64,000 nucleotides of DNA from the NCBI GenBank assembly GCA_037176705.1, contig CM073899.1, forward strand, positions 5,022,001 to 5,086,000. The letters run 5' to 3'. Under the pieces are notes generated by a model that was given only the letters and a program-made list of their open reading frames with translations, ran no database searches and had not been told where the DNA came from. The DNA comes from Molossus alvarezi. Taxonomy: Eukaryota; Chordata; Mammalia; Chiroptera; Molossidae. This document shows positions 24,972 through 37,782 of this stretch, piece by piece. Numbering within the stretch: the stretch's first letter is position 1; each line of letters starts with the position of its first letter. Position numbers and translations under genes: made by a program.

Positions 24972-26931
24972 CCACTTATAAATACTTGGAACCCATATAA
25001 TCTAATACTTAAAACACTTCCATTTAACATACGTTTCAGATGTATGTTTAGATGGTATGTGACAGCCTGGATCTAAGAGCCGGTCACCACCGACCGGCAC
25101 AGCCTGCGGATTCCGGGGCGGAGACACCCTGAACCCAGACGTAAATGTCAGCAGCTGTTAAACGGAGGAGCTCACTTTGATAAAACGTTGTAACAGTTCT
25201 ACTCGTATAAAAATGAAATATGCAGCGCTAACCGGTTAGACATTATGCAGTAAAATATCTTTTGTGTAATTCATGTTATGTAGAAATACATATATTTAGT
25301 AACCATACGTTTTAAATCATTAGCCATTATATTATTGTACAGACTAGACCTTGGTTTTTTCCTGCATAAGTAGTGGAAATTGGAAATCGCATGTCATAAC
25401 CAATACCCTAAAAATATACCGAGGTCCTATCGGGAGCGCTAAGTCTGTACTTTATTGGAGGAAAAAAAGGTGATGAGCTTTGGCTCAGTGACAGGCCCAG
25501 CATGGCTTCACAGGACCGTGTTTGAACCCCCCCCCAATGTCCTCTGTAGCTATGTCAAGGGGGTGTGTGGCTCCCCCTCTCTGAGCTGCACGTACGTGGA
25601 TTAAACGGAGTAAAACGTGGGCCATCCTGAGAGCTGCGTCCTCTCAGGTGCATGAGGCTGGGGCACAGCATCCACCCTGCTCCCTGACCCGGAGAGACAG
25701 CGGACCAGGCGGACAGATCGGGGACCTGCACACTGCCAGGCTGGAGCTGCGGGGTCGGGCTCCCCCTCCCTCCCCAGGAGCCACAGTGCCTGGGCCCAGC
25801 AGACCATCTGCTCTTGGTCCCATTAAACGAGTCCCCAAGCTACTGTCTCCTCCACTGAGTCCCCCCGACCTTGTCACGTGACGGAGCAGAGAGGAGCAGG
25901 TGCTGCAGGTCTGAGGGCCCCCCCAGAGTGACGGAGCAGGGACACCAAGTCCTCGGGGCCGGCAGGAAGCTGTGCCTCCCGGGCCCGGGAAATGGACGGC
26001 GCCTGAGCCTGGACCCTCCTCTATCAGGACGCCGAGGGTTCTGCTCCCTTCACCAACGGCTCGGTAATTTCTTCTTGAGGAAAAACAGGTTTTCTACACA
26101 AAATGCGTAATGAGTGTGTAACAACCAAAAGAGCGAGACGGTCGGCCTGACTCCACTTCTGCCAGCGAGGCGAGCTCACAGCCTCCGGCTTCACGCACTG
26201 TCCGCGCAGCTCCGCAAGCTGCTCTTGCTCGTCACTTTACTACGGCTATTCATTCTCTTGTATCCATTTCCCCAGTAAATGCACTGCGTTTGCAGAGTAG
26301 AAAATACTTCATTCATCTCATCATTCTAGTATGCATCCAACAAATGTTTATTTAGGAATTCTATACGCAAGTCACAAAAACCCACGGAGATTATGAACAC
26401 GACTAGACAGACAACACGTGCTGATCTCATGGCTGAATGAGTTCCTGTCCCCGAGAGCGGCAGGGATCACAGCTCTGTCTCTGAAACAGCCTGAAGTGCG
26501 AGTGAGCTGGACACTGCGCAGCGAAGCTTGTCGGCGACGTTTGCGAGGGACGGGGCCCCAGTGTGTGCCTCGCAGGGAGACATGTCAGAGAAGTAACTTA
26601 CCTTCAGCTTTGCCCCGTCGTGGGGACGGGCCCTGAGCGCATATTTTCTTAAGGACCCATGTGGCATTTTCTCCCCTAATGTGTCCGCCCCGCACACTAA
26701 AACACCGACGCCCACACTTTCTATTGCGGCTCTTTTCCTTAAGGACCTGCTCACGGACAGCAGCCCACAGGGACAGAGTGCAATTCAAGTACATGAAACA
26801 AAATGCATTCCAAAGAGAAATGCCAAGAAACCAACAGTGCCATCCACCTACCTGCTGCACATCTCACCTCCGATTTCATACCCCAGCAACACATTTCTAA
26901 AGTCAGGTGTCGTCGAAAGTATAGTATCTTC
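24972..26931. other. Unique DNA, no gene recognised
   Basis: AT-rich to about 25470, then mixed. 25640-26040 is GC-rich with overlapping frames on both strands. No repeat or exon could be supported. Confidence 0.4.
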
Positions 26932-26933
26932 TA

Positions 26934-27060
26934 TAGGGTATCCCAAAAAATGTATGCACACCTTTGAATAGTTATAAAGCCAGTGTTTATCAAAATACAT
27001 TTCACTTTTCAAAATATAATACATTCTACACACACCAGTACCCATTTTGGGGACACCCTG
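26934..27060. mobile_element. Mariner-type MITE, 127 bp
   Basis: The element begins tagggtatcccaaaaaatg and ends with the complement of cagggtgtccccaaaatg, imperfect terminal inverted repeats of about 18 bp. It is flanked by TA dinucleotides (26932-26933 and 27061-27062), the target duplication of Tc1/mariner transposons. At 127 bp it cannot encode a transposase and would need one in trans. Cut-and-paste DNA elements of this kind have been active in some bat lineages. The exact family is not identified. Confidence 0.75.
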
Positions 27061-27062
27061 TA

Positions 27063-28711
27063 TTATGATGATGCCGTTCTCTCCTAAATGAAGCTGGCGG
27101 AGGGGTGATGTACGCAGCCATGTACTCATTACGACGACTGTGGTGGAACTGGATGGAGGTTTTATATCCATCTCCCTAACTTCAAGGTAGTATTTAGTGG
27201 AAATCAATATGAAAGAATGCGTGATGGCTAAATCTTCTTAAAATAATAGACTCATTCATTAAGACCCCCCCCCCCAATAGTTGGGTCTTAAATTGTGGAT
27301 GTTGCCTAATTATTTAGCAAGAAGCGAATCATAACTCTGCGGCGCTGGACAATGAGACAATGAGCTCCCGGCATCGACCGGTGTGCCTGCGGAGTGGGGT
27401 CGATACATCGGCCGGAGGAGTCGTGGGACCGGAGAGAACAGCGATGGCGACGTGCTGGGCAGGGGTCCCGAGACCAGCTGTGCTAACAGGGCCAGAAGGG
27501 GGCCCGCCAGAACCCTCGCTGCCCGGTAGCGGCCGGCCAGCCTTCCGGAGCAGAGGGCGCTGCAGCAGGCTGGGGGGCGGGCTGCGGGGGTCCCTGCACG
27601 CAGGTGGCTCCACCGCCGAGCTGCAGGGTCTCTGGCTGTAAAAAATCTGTGAAAGCATGGAACGCACTAGGTGCAGTTATTCTCGGCTTCCATATATCTT
27701 AGAAACACACTGTCTGGTTCTGAATTTGTACGGCCGCAGATTTGAAACCTTAGGGAGAAAAATGTATAAGAAGACTGAAATGGTGATGGCCGGTCAGTCT
27801 CTGTCTCCCGTGTTTACTGATTTCCCCCATCAGAGGGGACAACCCAGTGCAGTGGCAGGAATTGCCCCTGCAGGCTCCGGTGAGTCCGAACAGTGGTCTG
27901 TGACAAGCCTTCTCACGGAACCTCTTCCTGCCCTAAGAACTGACCCAAAGGAACTGCCGGCCCTGCGCCGGCCGAGGCTGGGCACAGCTCCGCGGCTCTC
28001 GTCTGACCGATGCGACGGAATAGGGGGTGAGAACACACACACGTTGTACATCTCTGCTGTCTCGTGTTTTATTTGGAGATACCTATCTATAGGTAGGTAG
28101 CTATTCAGGGTTATGTATATAACTCCAAATAAATAATGCATTGGGAGAGAAAACCAAGAAGAAGACTTCGTAGAGAAGAAAGGAACCACTAATTTGAGCG
28201 GCACGTCTATTAATCCTCTGTCTAACACCTATAGTGTTTATGGGAAAAATAAACACTGTCATCGCCAATGAGTCCTGTACTTCTTAAGACTGATCTAAAT
28301 AAGACGCACGGTTCTCTGTGAGCCCTTCCTTCGCCGACCTCTCCAGCAACGCCACCCACACGGAAAGGCCCGCCGGCCCAGCGGTCACCAGGAGGGACAC
28401 TGCTCCTGCACCAGATGTGCTTGATGAGGGGAAGAGGGGTCTCAACAACCTCCCACGGCAGACGCTCCGCACAAGCCTGGTTCCCTTAAGGCCCGTCCCG
28501 TAAACGGATCGCCTTCAATCCTCTGCTAATTCCTAAGACCGACCCTCCCCAGGGCCCTGCACGAACATACACTAGGGAAAGGCCACGATTTAACAGGCAG
28601 AATGAATGAGGACTTGTGAGTCTGCACAGGTAGTCTCTGCATGTGTGGAAACAGGCATGAGACACCTGGGTTGTTCTCTTCATGGGTCAGTTTTTAAAAT
28701 AATTCTCATGT
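27063..28711. other. Unique DNA with GC-rich patch
   Basis: A C run (11 C) lies at 27265-27275. 27340-27640 is CpG-containing and GC-rich; gagcagagggcgct at 27548-27561 weakly resembles a CTCF core. Long overlapping ORFs (147 codons at 27657-28100 plus; 132 codons at 27830-28228 minus) match nothing I recognise. Confidence 0.4.
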
Positions 28712-28729
28712 AAACAGTGTCAGTAACAG

Positions 28730-28965
28730 CCTGGCCAGTGTGCCTCAGTGGTTGAGCGTTGACCCTGCACCAAGAGGTTGCCGGTTCAATTCCCGGTCAG
28801 GGCACATGCCCAGGTTGTGGGTCCCATCCCCAGTGGGGGGCTTGCAGGAGGCGGCCCATCGATGTTCTCTCTCATCAATGTTTCTCTCTCTCATCAACGT
28901 TTCTGTCTCTCTCTCTCCCTTCTTCTCCCTCTAAAACCAATAAAGAAAAAAAGGTTTAAAAAAGA
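28730..28965 (+). mobile_element. Ves-type SINE, type A
   Basis: Plus-strand copy with head cctggccagtgtgcctcag, B box ggttcaattcccgg, body, CT tract and an end in aataaagaaaaaaagg. The TSD is 18 bp with one mismatch: aaacagtgtcagtaacag at 28712-28729 and aaacagtatcagtaacag at 28966-28983. Start and end follow directly from the TSD. Confidence 0.93.
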
Positions 28966-28983
28966 AAACAGTATCAGTAACAG

Positions 28984-30296
28984 AGAGGTGAGAAAGGCAC
29001 CTGATGTAACAGGTCCACACAGAAGTAAAACTACAAATTCTATAAGAATATGGCTCCAATGACGAAAATCTTATGCAGTTGTTTGAAGCAGTGGTTGCAC
29101 TCTGCTTCGTCACACAGGGGGAAATTCCAGACTCTCACACATGTGCACCTGGCCGACGAGGCCAGTGTGTAGTGTGTGCACGCGTGTCCACTGGCAGAAG
29201 CCCTGCTCCGCGTCCCTGGCGAGGCGGGGTGACGTGCAGCATGGCCGAGATCGACCAGGTCAGCGGCTGAGCAGCAGGCTCGTCGCTGCGCCGCACATTC
29301 TTGCCTTGGCGTGAATTCTGCAAAGGAGGTGATAACAGCTACCCTGTCACGCAGGGGGAGCTCGGTAGATATGCTCTAGGATTCTGGGTCCTACACATAG
29401 CGAGGCGTGTGTACTGTTGCCCAGCAGAGAGAAAACGCTCAGCACACAAACGCTGTTCCGACAGGCACAGCCCTGTTCTTTCCGCGTCAGTTTCGTGGCG
29501 GAACAGCTGGGAGTCGGGCCACGCAGCTGTGCTGAGAACACGAGTCCGACTTCTGCAAGACAAGGGCAGGGGGAGCAAGGCGGCCAAGGACAGAGCAGTG
29601 ACCTTTAAACAGCGAGACTGGCAGAGCCGGGGAGCGGAGGAAAGGCCACAGGCCCTACAGATGCTTCCAGCACAGATACGAGGAGGCTGGACGTGGGGCC
29701 GCTGTAAGGTCTGCAGGAAAGTCGATATGCATGAGTACTGTTGGTCAGTGCTGACAGAGTATCAGAGGAAGCTCCATGGCTATATCCAACGTCTCCCCAA
29801 GAGCACCCCCTCACCTCCATCCAGTCTGTGTAGCCCCACATCCTCACACCTCCTCACCCTGTCCCCAGCCAGCGTCACGCCAGGCCCTCACCTGCTCTCA
29901 CCTGACCCACAGAATTATCATCTTTAATGGTCTCTGCCCCACGGCCCTGCCCAACTCCAAGTCGTCCTGCTCAGGTGAGTCCCCAGCACCGTACGATAAA
30001 CCGCTGGGCAGACAGACTCGGCTCATCCCTTGGTCCTCGTGGGATGCCCCCCTGATTCCATGGCAGCAGAGAAAACACCCCAAGGACCGCTGGGCTGGGG
30101 CAGGCTCGTCGCCTGCTGAGAGCTTCCTGCTCAGCCACACCTGATCACCCTGCTGCCCCGGGAAGACTGTTGTCAGGTGAAGACCACAGACACGGGGGAC
30201 CAGGGGCGACACATGTCTCGTGTTAAAGTCTCAACCAGCTGTGAGCAGGAGGCTTCTCCCCCACAACCTCAGCCCCATCCTTTCTACAGGTTTTAA
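28984..30296. other. Unique DNA, no gene recognised
   Basis: Mixed sequence. A 208-codon frame at 29301-29927 (plus) lies over 80-odd-codon minus-strand frames and shows no family motif; I treat it as chance. 29800-29920 is rich in CCTCAC-like words but not a regular tandem array. Confidence 0.4.
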
Positions 30297-30504
30297 TTTT
30301 TTTCTTTATTGATTTTTAGAGAGAGAAGATGAAAGAGGAAGAGAGAGGGAGAAACATCCATGAGAGAGAACATCGACTGGCCGCCTCCTGCAGGGCCCCC
30401 CTGGGGATCGGGCCCACAACCTGGGCATGTGCCCTGACCGGGAATCAAACCAGTGACCGGTTGGTGCAGGGTCAGCCCTCAGCCACTGGGCACACCGGCC
30501 AGGT
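30297..30504 (-). mobile_element. Ves-type SINE, type A
   Basis: Minus-strand copy: A-rich tail complement at left (ttttaatttttttc), GA tract, body, and complement of the head (ccactgggcacaccggccag) at right. No clear TSD remains. Together with the plus copy at 31167 it forms an inverted SINE pair about 660 bp apart. Confidence 0.9.
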
Positions 30505-30689
30505 TGCCCGTCCTCTCTAAGCCCACCTGGACAGCGAGTGGAAGCCGACCAGAGACTGCTTCGGCTCTGGGCTGCATCTGCACTGCACAGCCAAGGCAAA
30601 CCGCAGCGCTGACGTGACGGTGCGGGGCAGGGGCGGGTCGCAGGGCAGCCTGGCAGGAAGACTGCGCAGCGAACCTGGGGCCGACCAGC

Positions 30690-30870
30690 GCTTACCGACC
30701 AGACTCTCCTAATGTCTACGCACATGGTCTCGTTTGATCCTCACGTTGTCTCATGATGCTGCTGCTGCTCCGCTTTCAGATGGTAAAAGTGAGAAACATC
30801 CAGAAAGTTCCCCCAAGGGCACCCAACGAAGGGCAGAGCCGGGATCTCGACCGTGACGCTCGGCACCCCT
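30690..30870 (+). mobile_element. MIR SINE relic
   Basis: Diverged MIR-like sequence in sense order: gtttgatcctcac, then ctttcagatggtaaaagtga, then gggcagagccgggatc. The wording and spacing match the MIR core and downstream part. The ends are approximate. Confidence 0.55.
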
Positions 30871-31166
30871 CCGCCCTGCTCCTCCGTCAGAGGGGACCGT
30901 CCAACGTTTTCAGAATATGCCGAGCTCCCGCTGGCGGGACTGTTACGCAAAGGCCATCCTGGTCTCAAAATACACCCACAGACATTAAATTCTTTCTCAT
31001 GGTTTTGAGAAATAGCTGTAATTTGATCAGAGTCGCCTGTGTCTGAGTTGCAAAGTTACAGAGAAAGAGGAATATTTCATGGAGAAGAAGTGATCTGGCC
31101 ACATGTTGGGGGTGCAACTTTGACCTGCTGAAAACAGGCACCAGATTTCTGGGTGCAAAGAGAAGA

Positions 31167-31376
31167 CGGGTTGCCCAGTCGGTACGTCTCAGTGGTTGAG
31201 CATCAACCCATGTACCAAGAGGTGGCCAGTTCGATTCCCGGTCAGGGCACATGCCCAGGTTGTGGGCCCGATCCCCAGTGGGGGGCGTGCAGGAGGGGGC
31301 CAGTCGATGTTCTCTCTCATTAATGTTTTTATTTCTCTCCCTCTGCCTTCCTCTCTCTAAAATCAATAAAGAAGAA
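31167..31376 (+). mobile_element. Ves-type SINE, type A
   Basis: Plus-strand SINE with a somewhat mutated head, a good B box (gttcgattcccgg), body, CT tract, and an end in aatcaataaagaagaa. A short direct repeat aaagagaaga lies at 31157-31166 and 31377-31386. The body matches the inverted copy at 30297 closely around gggcacatgcccaggttg. Confidence 0.9.
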
Positions 31377-31386
31377 AAAGAGAAGA

Positions 31387-34300
31387 AGGTGGTGCTCACT
31401 GGCCAGGAGTGGAGGTCAAAGACAGAGCTTACCAAGTGTTGGAGCCCCTCGAGGGCACACCTGCAGGTGAGTCACGGAAGGGCACCCCCACGGCCCAAAT
31501 GCAGACAGCTGCCCCCGCCCATGACATCAGAGGCGCCCCAAGGAACCCGAGAGGGTCATCTTGTCTGAATCATCCCACATCAGCTTGATGTTTCTTCATC
31601 TGTCCCACAGTACAAGGACAGGAATGGAAGGGGGGTGGAAGCAGGCGACAATCCCCTCACCTGCACCCACGGTTTATTTAACGTGTCCCCAATGAGACAC
31701 TTGGTGCCCGGGTACAGCGACAAACTCGAAGGCCGAGGTCCTCCCTGTTATTCTCTCTCAGCTGCGTGGCCAGCAAAAGGACAGGGCTCTCCTACTGCCC
31801 ATCTCCAAACCCCCAGTGACTCGGGCCGCCTGAGATGTCACTGAATGTGCGTGCTGAATCACTGGATAAATGACCCTCACAGACGCGACCCACGCGATGG
31901 AGTAAGGCCGCTAGCTTCAGCTCGTGCCCAAGACCCACTTCCCGAGGACTCTGTACATGTTACACATCTCGTTGCCGCACCCCATGCCCTTACCAGACTG
32001 AGAGAAAAACCCCAACTGTCAGAAATGACTAGCATGCTCTCGGTTCATCGTAATCACATCTACACATGCTCCTGGAATACTCTCAGTGCTCACACAGAAA
32101 CAGTCCTCGCAGTAGTCATCATTACAGCGATGCATCGATTACCCCAATTATCAGAAGAAAGTCTATTGAGTCCGTGTGACCAGGTGGACCCCCCCTGGAC
32201 TCCCTACAGAAATGCAAATAGGCTTTTCCTTGGCTGCTAAAGACCATGACTCCCTTGTCAGGCAGGACAGGGAGCAGCAGCCGCGTGGGGGGAAGGAGAG
32301 GGCCCTCGCTCCACCTGGGCTCTCTGTGCAGCTCAGCCGGGCCGGCACTGCTGCCTTGTAATGTGATCAGTAGCATCACCATGTCAACTGCATCAACAAA
32401 TACTGGTTTCGCTATCTAAGGACCAAGTCCACAGCCTAGACCTGGGCTCCTTGTTATTCCAGCTGTCCCAGCCACCGGTGTCCATAGCTACGCGGTTGGA
32501 GACGAAACGTGAGCTCGGCCATGAGCGTGTAAAGAGGGTTTTCTGGAGGCACAGCCGTGGGCTTCATTTGCCGACCTCCAGTGCCCTGGGAAAGGGGGCG
32601 GGATCTGTTGCCCGCGCAGCTCAGGCCACGCGGTGCACGTTCCCAGGGTCGGAGGGGGCTGTGCACTGCTACACGGAGAAGTGCCCCAGCCCTCGCTCCT
32701 CTGGACACGACTGTCTGGGCTGGCAAGTCCCCCCACACCCTCCCCACACGGCTCTGGGGCACCGCCAGCCATGTCGCCCGGGCCGCAGAGTAGTTCCTGT
32801 AAATGGAGACACAAGAAAACCACTTGGTAATTGGCTGAGCTGAGAAATTCATGTACCTTCTAATGTCACAAATCAACTACACTGAACGGTCACCGGCCGT
32901 TTAATTAACAGCTTCCTGTGGCTCCAGCCCAGAGGGGTCAACACGGATGAGACATGAAAGATGCAGATTTTCTCCCAGCCTCTTTATTCCTCTTCGGTCC
33001 AAACAGCGTCGCATCCGCACGACTGAGAGTAATTACTGAGACGGCACCAGACACTTTGCAGAAGCTCAGAACAATGGTAATTTCCCTCTGCCCACACCTT
33101 CTGTCTCCTCTGGGGGCGGACACCTGTGGTTTTATTCATGGTGATGTTCCGGAGCCAGGGTCTCCAGGAAAAAGTGAGTGTATTCTAGCGCCTCTTCCAT
33201 GAGCTCCCATTTACATGTACAAAATGCTCGAGGTTTAAGCTACCAACAGAACCCGCCATCAAGCGAATGGGTGAGCGCCAGAATAATTTAAACGGCAATT
33301 ACAAACTCCCTTAGTATACCGCGCTACAATTACTACAATCTTTCACTGCAGTTTTCCTGATTATTTTGCTGAACAGTGAGAAAAAGTTCTTTACTGCATC
33401 TGAAAAACACTTATAGCACAGCTTACAGCCCGGGAAGAAATGAGTCAGTAGGAACGCTGGGGATGGTTACAAAGAATGGTCAGCCCCAGCCAGCCACAGC
33501 TATCCAAACAGTGAGAAAAAGATGTTAAACAGTCTTCTCCATCAATTTGAATTTTTATTTAAAATGTATCTATTTCTGAAATGGTGTTTACATCTTACCT
33601 GGTTATTTAACATATAATCTCCAAGGTTCAAAATTGTGTCTTACGCTTGTGTTCTTCCTTAGCCACTGACTCTCCGTTACTAACAGGCGATGCTGGGATG
33701 GGTATTTCGAAATTGCTGCTACCAGGGAGGAAAACGCATTGACCTGCAGAGGTGCCTGGGCTCCTGGTCTGTGGACCTCGAGCTGGGTTCCTGTCGGGAG
33801 GGCGGCTACAGTCACCACCCTCGGGGGGGGGGGGGGGGGAGCGGACCAAAGTGGGAACGCCAACCAATTCGAGTTCCATGGAGCCTGTTTCTGCCGAATT
33901 AAAATACAGCATTTACTTCCTACAGACGGACAGTGGAATTCATAGTGTCGGGGTCGTGTTACCTGTATTCCTGATCAGGTGCCACCAGCCACAGCTGCAT
34001 GGCCTTGACTAAGGTACGCCCCGGGGCCCCTGCTCCTGGTTTACCAAAGGGGACGTTTGTGGAAACCACCTTTGTGGAGACTGCTAGTCATCTCTCCTCA
34101 TCAAGCCTCCCCTTCTTTTACAGTAACAGACCTCGTTTCTAGCTGAGTCTATGGTCACCTGGGGAAGCACAACCCACCTTTTCAGATGCCCCCTCGCGGC
34201 GCGGCCGTGTCAGTAAGTCACTGCAAATGAGACGTGAGTGAACTATCCTTACAGTGCCCAGCGGGCCTCCTCAGAGGCACAGAGAACACCCTGCCCACCC

Positions 34301-36487
34301 TCTCTCTCCCACGGCAGCAACAGAAGCTTCCCCTCGCCCTGCGGCCCCTGCGCTGGACCCGGAGGACAGAAGTGACACTCGTCCACAGCAGGACGTGTGA
34401 GGCCTGGTCCCTGACCCCGCAGGGCGTCGCCCAGCCCCTGCTGTCTGTGGTGTGCGGACCAGCCTGGGCTCCCACAGCAAACAGGTCCTGCCCGAGCTAC
34501 GTGTCCTGCTGCAGTTGCAGAGGCCCGAGCGGTGGAGCCTGCAACCCCAGAGCATCGCCAGGAGTGACGTGCACCAGCTCAGGGTTCTTCCACTCGGGAC
34601 CCACTGTGTCAAGGCTAAGACAGACATGCGGCCATGTCCGGTGTCCAGGGCATGGGGAACATGAAGAACCCTCAGCCTGGATGGAAAATCAGAAATATCA
34701 ACAAAGAGCACTGTGGTGGACATGGACACGAGAGACAATTGCACGTGCTCAGTCCATTGTCCCTGTGTCCCTCACCTACCGTGAGGGACCCTGATCTAAC
34801 TAGAACGCTCTGCGTGAGCTGGTCCTAGAGTGAGGGCGATGGGGCACCTAAGGGCCGCCGGGCACTGCCAACCATCTCCCTCGCGCCAGGGCAGGGCTCA
34901 GAGGAACGTTTAAGCTGCGAGAGAAGTCACCGCCCCAAAAATTCAGCACACAGGCTCACCTCCAGACAGAATGCTCAGATTGTCTGCTCGGACCCTCGGG
35001 GCTGTGGAGAACTTAGAATGCTCACCCTTGAGAAACACTGAGGACCCCAGACTGAGTTCCACCCAGAGTGCCTGTCTAGGAAGACCCTCGGGTCCGATCT
35101 GAGGAAGGACTCAGAATGAGCTAGCAGATTCCTGTTTCCTTTCATTTAGTTCCTCGAGCACCATTCTCTTCTGTTTTTACTTTGAAACCAATGTTTACTT
35201 TTGCTACAAAAAAGAAAACACATAAATCTCTTCCTAACAGGCTAGAATATTACCTTCCCTGTCAGGTCAAGAAAAGAAGTCACATCCCATGTCTCGTGCA
35301 CACTGCACTGTCACAGTGTCCGGAGCTTTATTTTGCGCTGAGTCCCAGCTGCCTTCCATTCAGACACCTGCCAGAGCTCAGTGACCCACCATGGTCCAAA
35401 CAATGTCTCTTCAAAGGAAATCTGATCACAACGCATTCCTACTTAAACTCTAAACCGAATGACGTGTAAATAAACTAGTTTTAGTCCCCCTCCTCTGAGA
35501 GCCTGGAGTCCACATTCCTGATCCCTGGAGCCTCCCCAGCAGTTCTGGGATCACAGGAAATGACTGTGTCAGCCGTCTCGAGTCCCCTCCCCAAAGGCAG
35601 TTTTCCTATGTGCAAACGCAGACCCACCGTGCACACGCTCTGGCCCGCGTGTCCACTGGAGCACTGCGCTCTGCCTTGAGGGCCGATAGTGTGGGAACTT
35701 CAAAGTGACTGTTGTTGTCTGTGAAATCCACACTGAAGCCTTGGCAACTGAATCCCAGCTTATAAACTTTGTGTTTTCCACCCACATTCTCATCACAGGG
35801 AAAATAAATAACAGGAAACCACAATTAGAGAAATTGACATGAGATGCTGACTGACTTGCTTCATGGTGTCCGTGGTGTCCGGCAGAACTGAAGGACCTCC
35901 ACCCCGGGTGAAACGTGGCGGTCACAGCAGGTCGATGCTCTCGCTGCTGGACAAGTGAAAAAGCCCGGGTTTCGAAGGCTTCAAGGGTCATTCTGTGCAA
36001 GGAAGATAACTGGATGGACTGAAATTCCAGAAAGAACCGAACTTTTTCGAGATAAGCTGATGGTTGCCAGCTGTGTCTTTTCTCTGTGGGCATTGGCAAT
36101 CCTGTGATGAGGTGATCTGACCTTGTCCACACTCCGGGCCTTCCCAAGCGGGCTGTGCTGGGGGGAGAGAGCCCAGCAGGGCTTTGGAGGACACAGGGAG
36201 CTGGAGGGATGAGTGAATGCCTCCTAGCACTGTCGGAATAATTAGGAAAGTATTTTCTGTATTAGGCTGCAATGCAGCAAGGATAATGTTATAATTTCTA
36301 GAGTTCCCATAAAAGGATAATGATTGAATGAATAACAGATTAATAAAACTTTTTAAAAAGAAACATTTAAAAAATCTAATTAGTCTAACAGAAAGCAAAA
36401 ACAGAGAAAGGAACACACACAGAAAATGGTCCAAATGCAGATTACTCATGATGTAACATGTACAAATAAATCAATAGTCACATTAGA
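31387..36487. other. Five kilobases of mainly unique DNA
   Basis: No complete transposon was seen. A 17-G run lies at 33823-33839. 32860-33450 has a non-repetitive, transcription-factor-site-like texture (aatttaaac, caattaca) and could be conserved non-coding DNA, but no comparison was possible. Frames of up to 192 codons (35569-36147 minus; 34234-34794 plus) have large overlaps and no recognised domain. 36240-36480 is AT-rich. Confidence 0.4.
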
Positions 36488-37497
36488 AGGTGTTCACAAA
36501 TGACATATCCAATGAGGAGTTAATATCCAAAATTTATAAAGAACTCATAAAACTTAATACCAAAAAGCATACAATCCAATTAAAAAGTTGGCAGTAGGCC
36601 TGAATAGACATTACTCCAAAGAGGACCTACAGATGGACAACAGACATATGAAAAGATGCTTATCGTCATAGAGAGATGCAAATTAAAACTACAGTGAGAT
36701 ATCACCTCACACCTGTCAGATTGGCTACCATCAACTAATCAACAAACAACAAGTATTGGGGAGGGTGTAGAGAAAAGGGGACTCTAGTACACTGCTGGTG
36801 GGAATGCAGACTGGTGCAGCCACTGTGGAAAGCAGTATGGAGTCTCCTCAAAAAATTAAAAAAGGAACTGACTTTTGACCCAGTGATTCCACTTGTAGGT
36901 ATTTATCCAAAGAAAACAAAAACACTAGTTCAAAAAGATGTGTACACCCCTATCTTCACTGTAGCATTATTTACAATAGCCAAGGTATCAACCCACTGCC
37001 CATCAGTAGACGAGTGGATTAAAAAAGTGCTACAGTCCAGCTGGTGTGGCTCAGTGGTTGAGCATTGACCCTGCATCACAAGGTCACTGGTTCGATTCCC
37101 GATCAGGACACATGCCCAGATTGTGGGCCCGATCCCCAGTGAGAGGCATGTAGGAGGCGGTCAGTCGATGTTCTCTCTCATTGATATTTCTATCTCTCTC
37201 TCCCACTCTCTTCCTCTCTCTACAAAACCAATAAAGAAAGAAAAAAAATTTTAAGTACTTCATATATACAATGGAATACAACTCAGCCACAAAAAGGATG
37301 AAATCTTACCATTTGTGACAACATGGATGGACCTGGAGGATATTGTGCAGAGTGAAATGAGTCACAGAGAGAAAGACAATCACCATAAGATTTCACTTGT
37401 ATGTGGAATCTAAATAAACAAAACAAAACAGAAATAGACTCACAGATACAGAGAACAAGCTGATGGTTGCCACAGTGGGTGGGATATCTCTTGTTTA
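36488..37497 (+). mobile_element. L1 ORF2 3' fragment with nested SINE
   Basis: Sense L1 sequence covering the ORF2 C-terminal part. The frame at 36814-37068 reads like the conserved L1 C-terminal stretch ([24 protein letters not shown]) before running into the nested SINE, and the L1 text resumes after it (atatacaatggaatacaact). It ends inside or near the ORF2/3'UTR boundary without a poly-A, so both ends are truncated. It is clearly more diverged than the L1 at 41433. Confidence 0.85.
37036..37254 (+). mobile_element. Ves-type SINE, type A, nested in L1
   Basis: Complete SINE (agctggtgtggctcagtgg head, ggttcgattcccgatc B box, body, CT tract, aataaagaaag tail) interrupting the L1. L1 sequence continues on both sides, with an imperfect duplication of aagtgctac / aagtacttc. 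The SINE is therefore younger than the L1 fragment. Confidence 0.92.
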
Positions 37498-37773
37498 GTT
37501 TTTTTTGGGGGGGAGGTATTTGTATTGCTTCTAAAATTTTAATAGTGAACATCAAAAGCACATTAAAGTGTACACCAAAATGCACAAAAATTTATAAAAT
37601 AATATAATTGTTCCTATGTACCTATCACCCAGATTTAACAGATACTGGAACTTTGCAATTTCAATAATTTTTATTTAGAGTAGAACAGATGTAGCTGAAG
37701 TCCTACTACCCTCTTCCAATTTTCCTCCCCCTCAAAAGGTAAGACTCTCATGAATTGTGTATTTCATGCTCAT
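37498..37773. other. AT-rich DNA, possible old L1 antisense
   Basis: Phrases such as ctatgtacctatcacccag resemble antisense 3' ends of old mammalian L1 families, but the match is too weak to place. A T8G7 tract at 37500-37514 follows the L1 fragment. Confidence 0.3.
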
Positions 37774-37782
37774 TGAATGTTT

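Noticed and set aside
28730..28800. tRNA gene-like A and B boxes in SINE heads
   Set aside because: They belong to SINEs; the segments do not fold as complete tRNAs and are followed by SINE bodies.
34234..34794. 186-codon plus-strand frame
   Set aside because: Opposed by a 157-codon minus-strand frame; no family resemblance.
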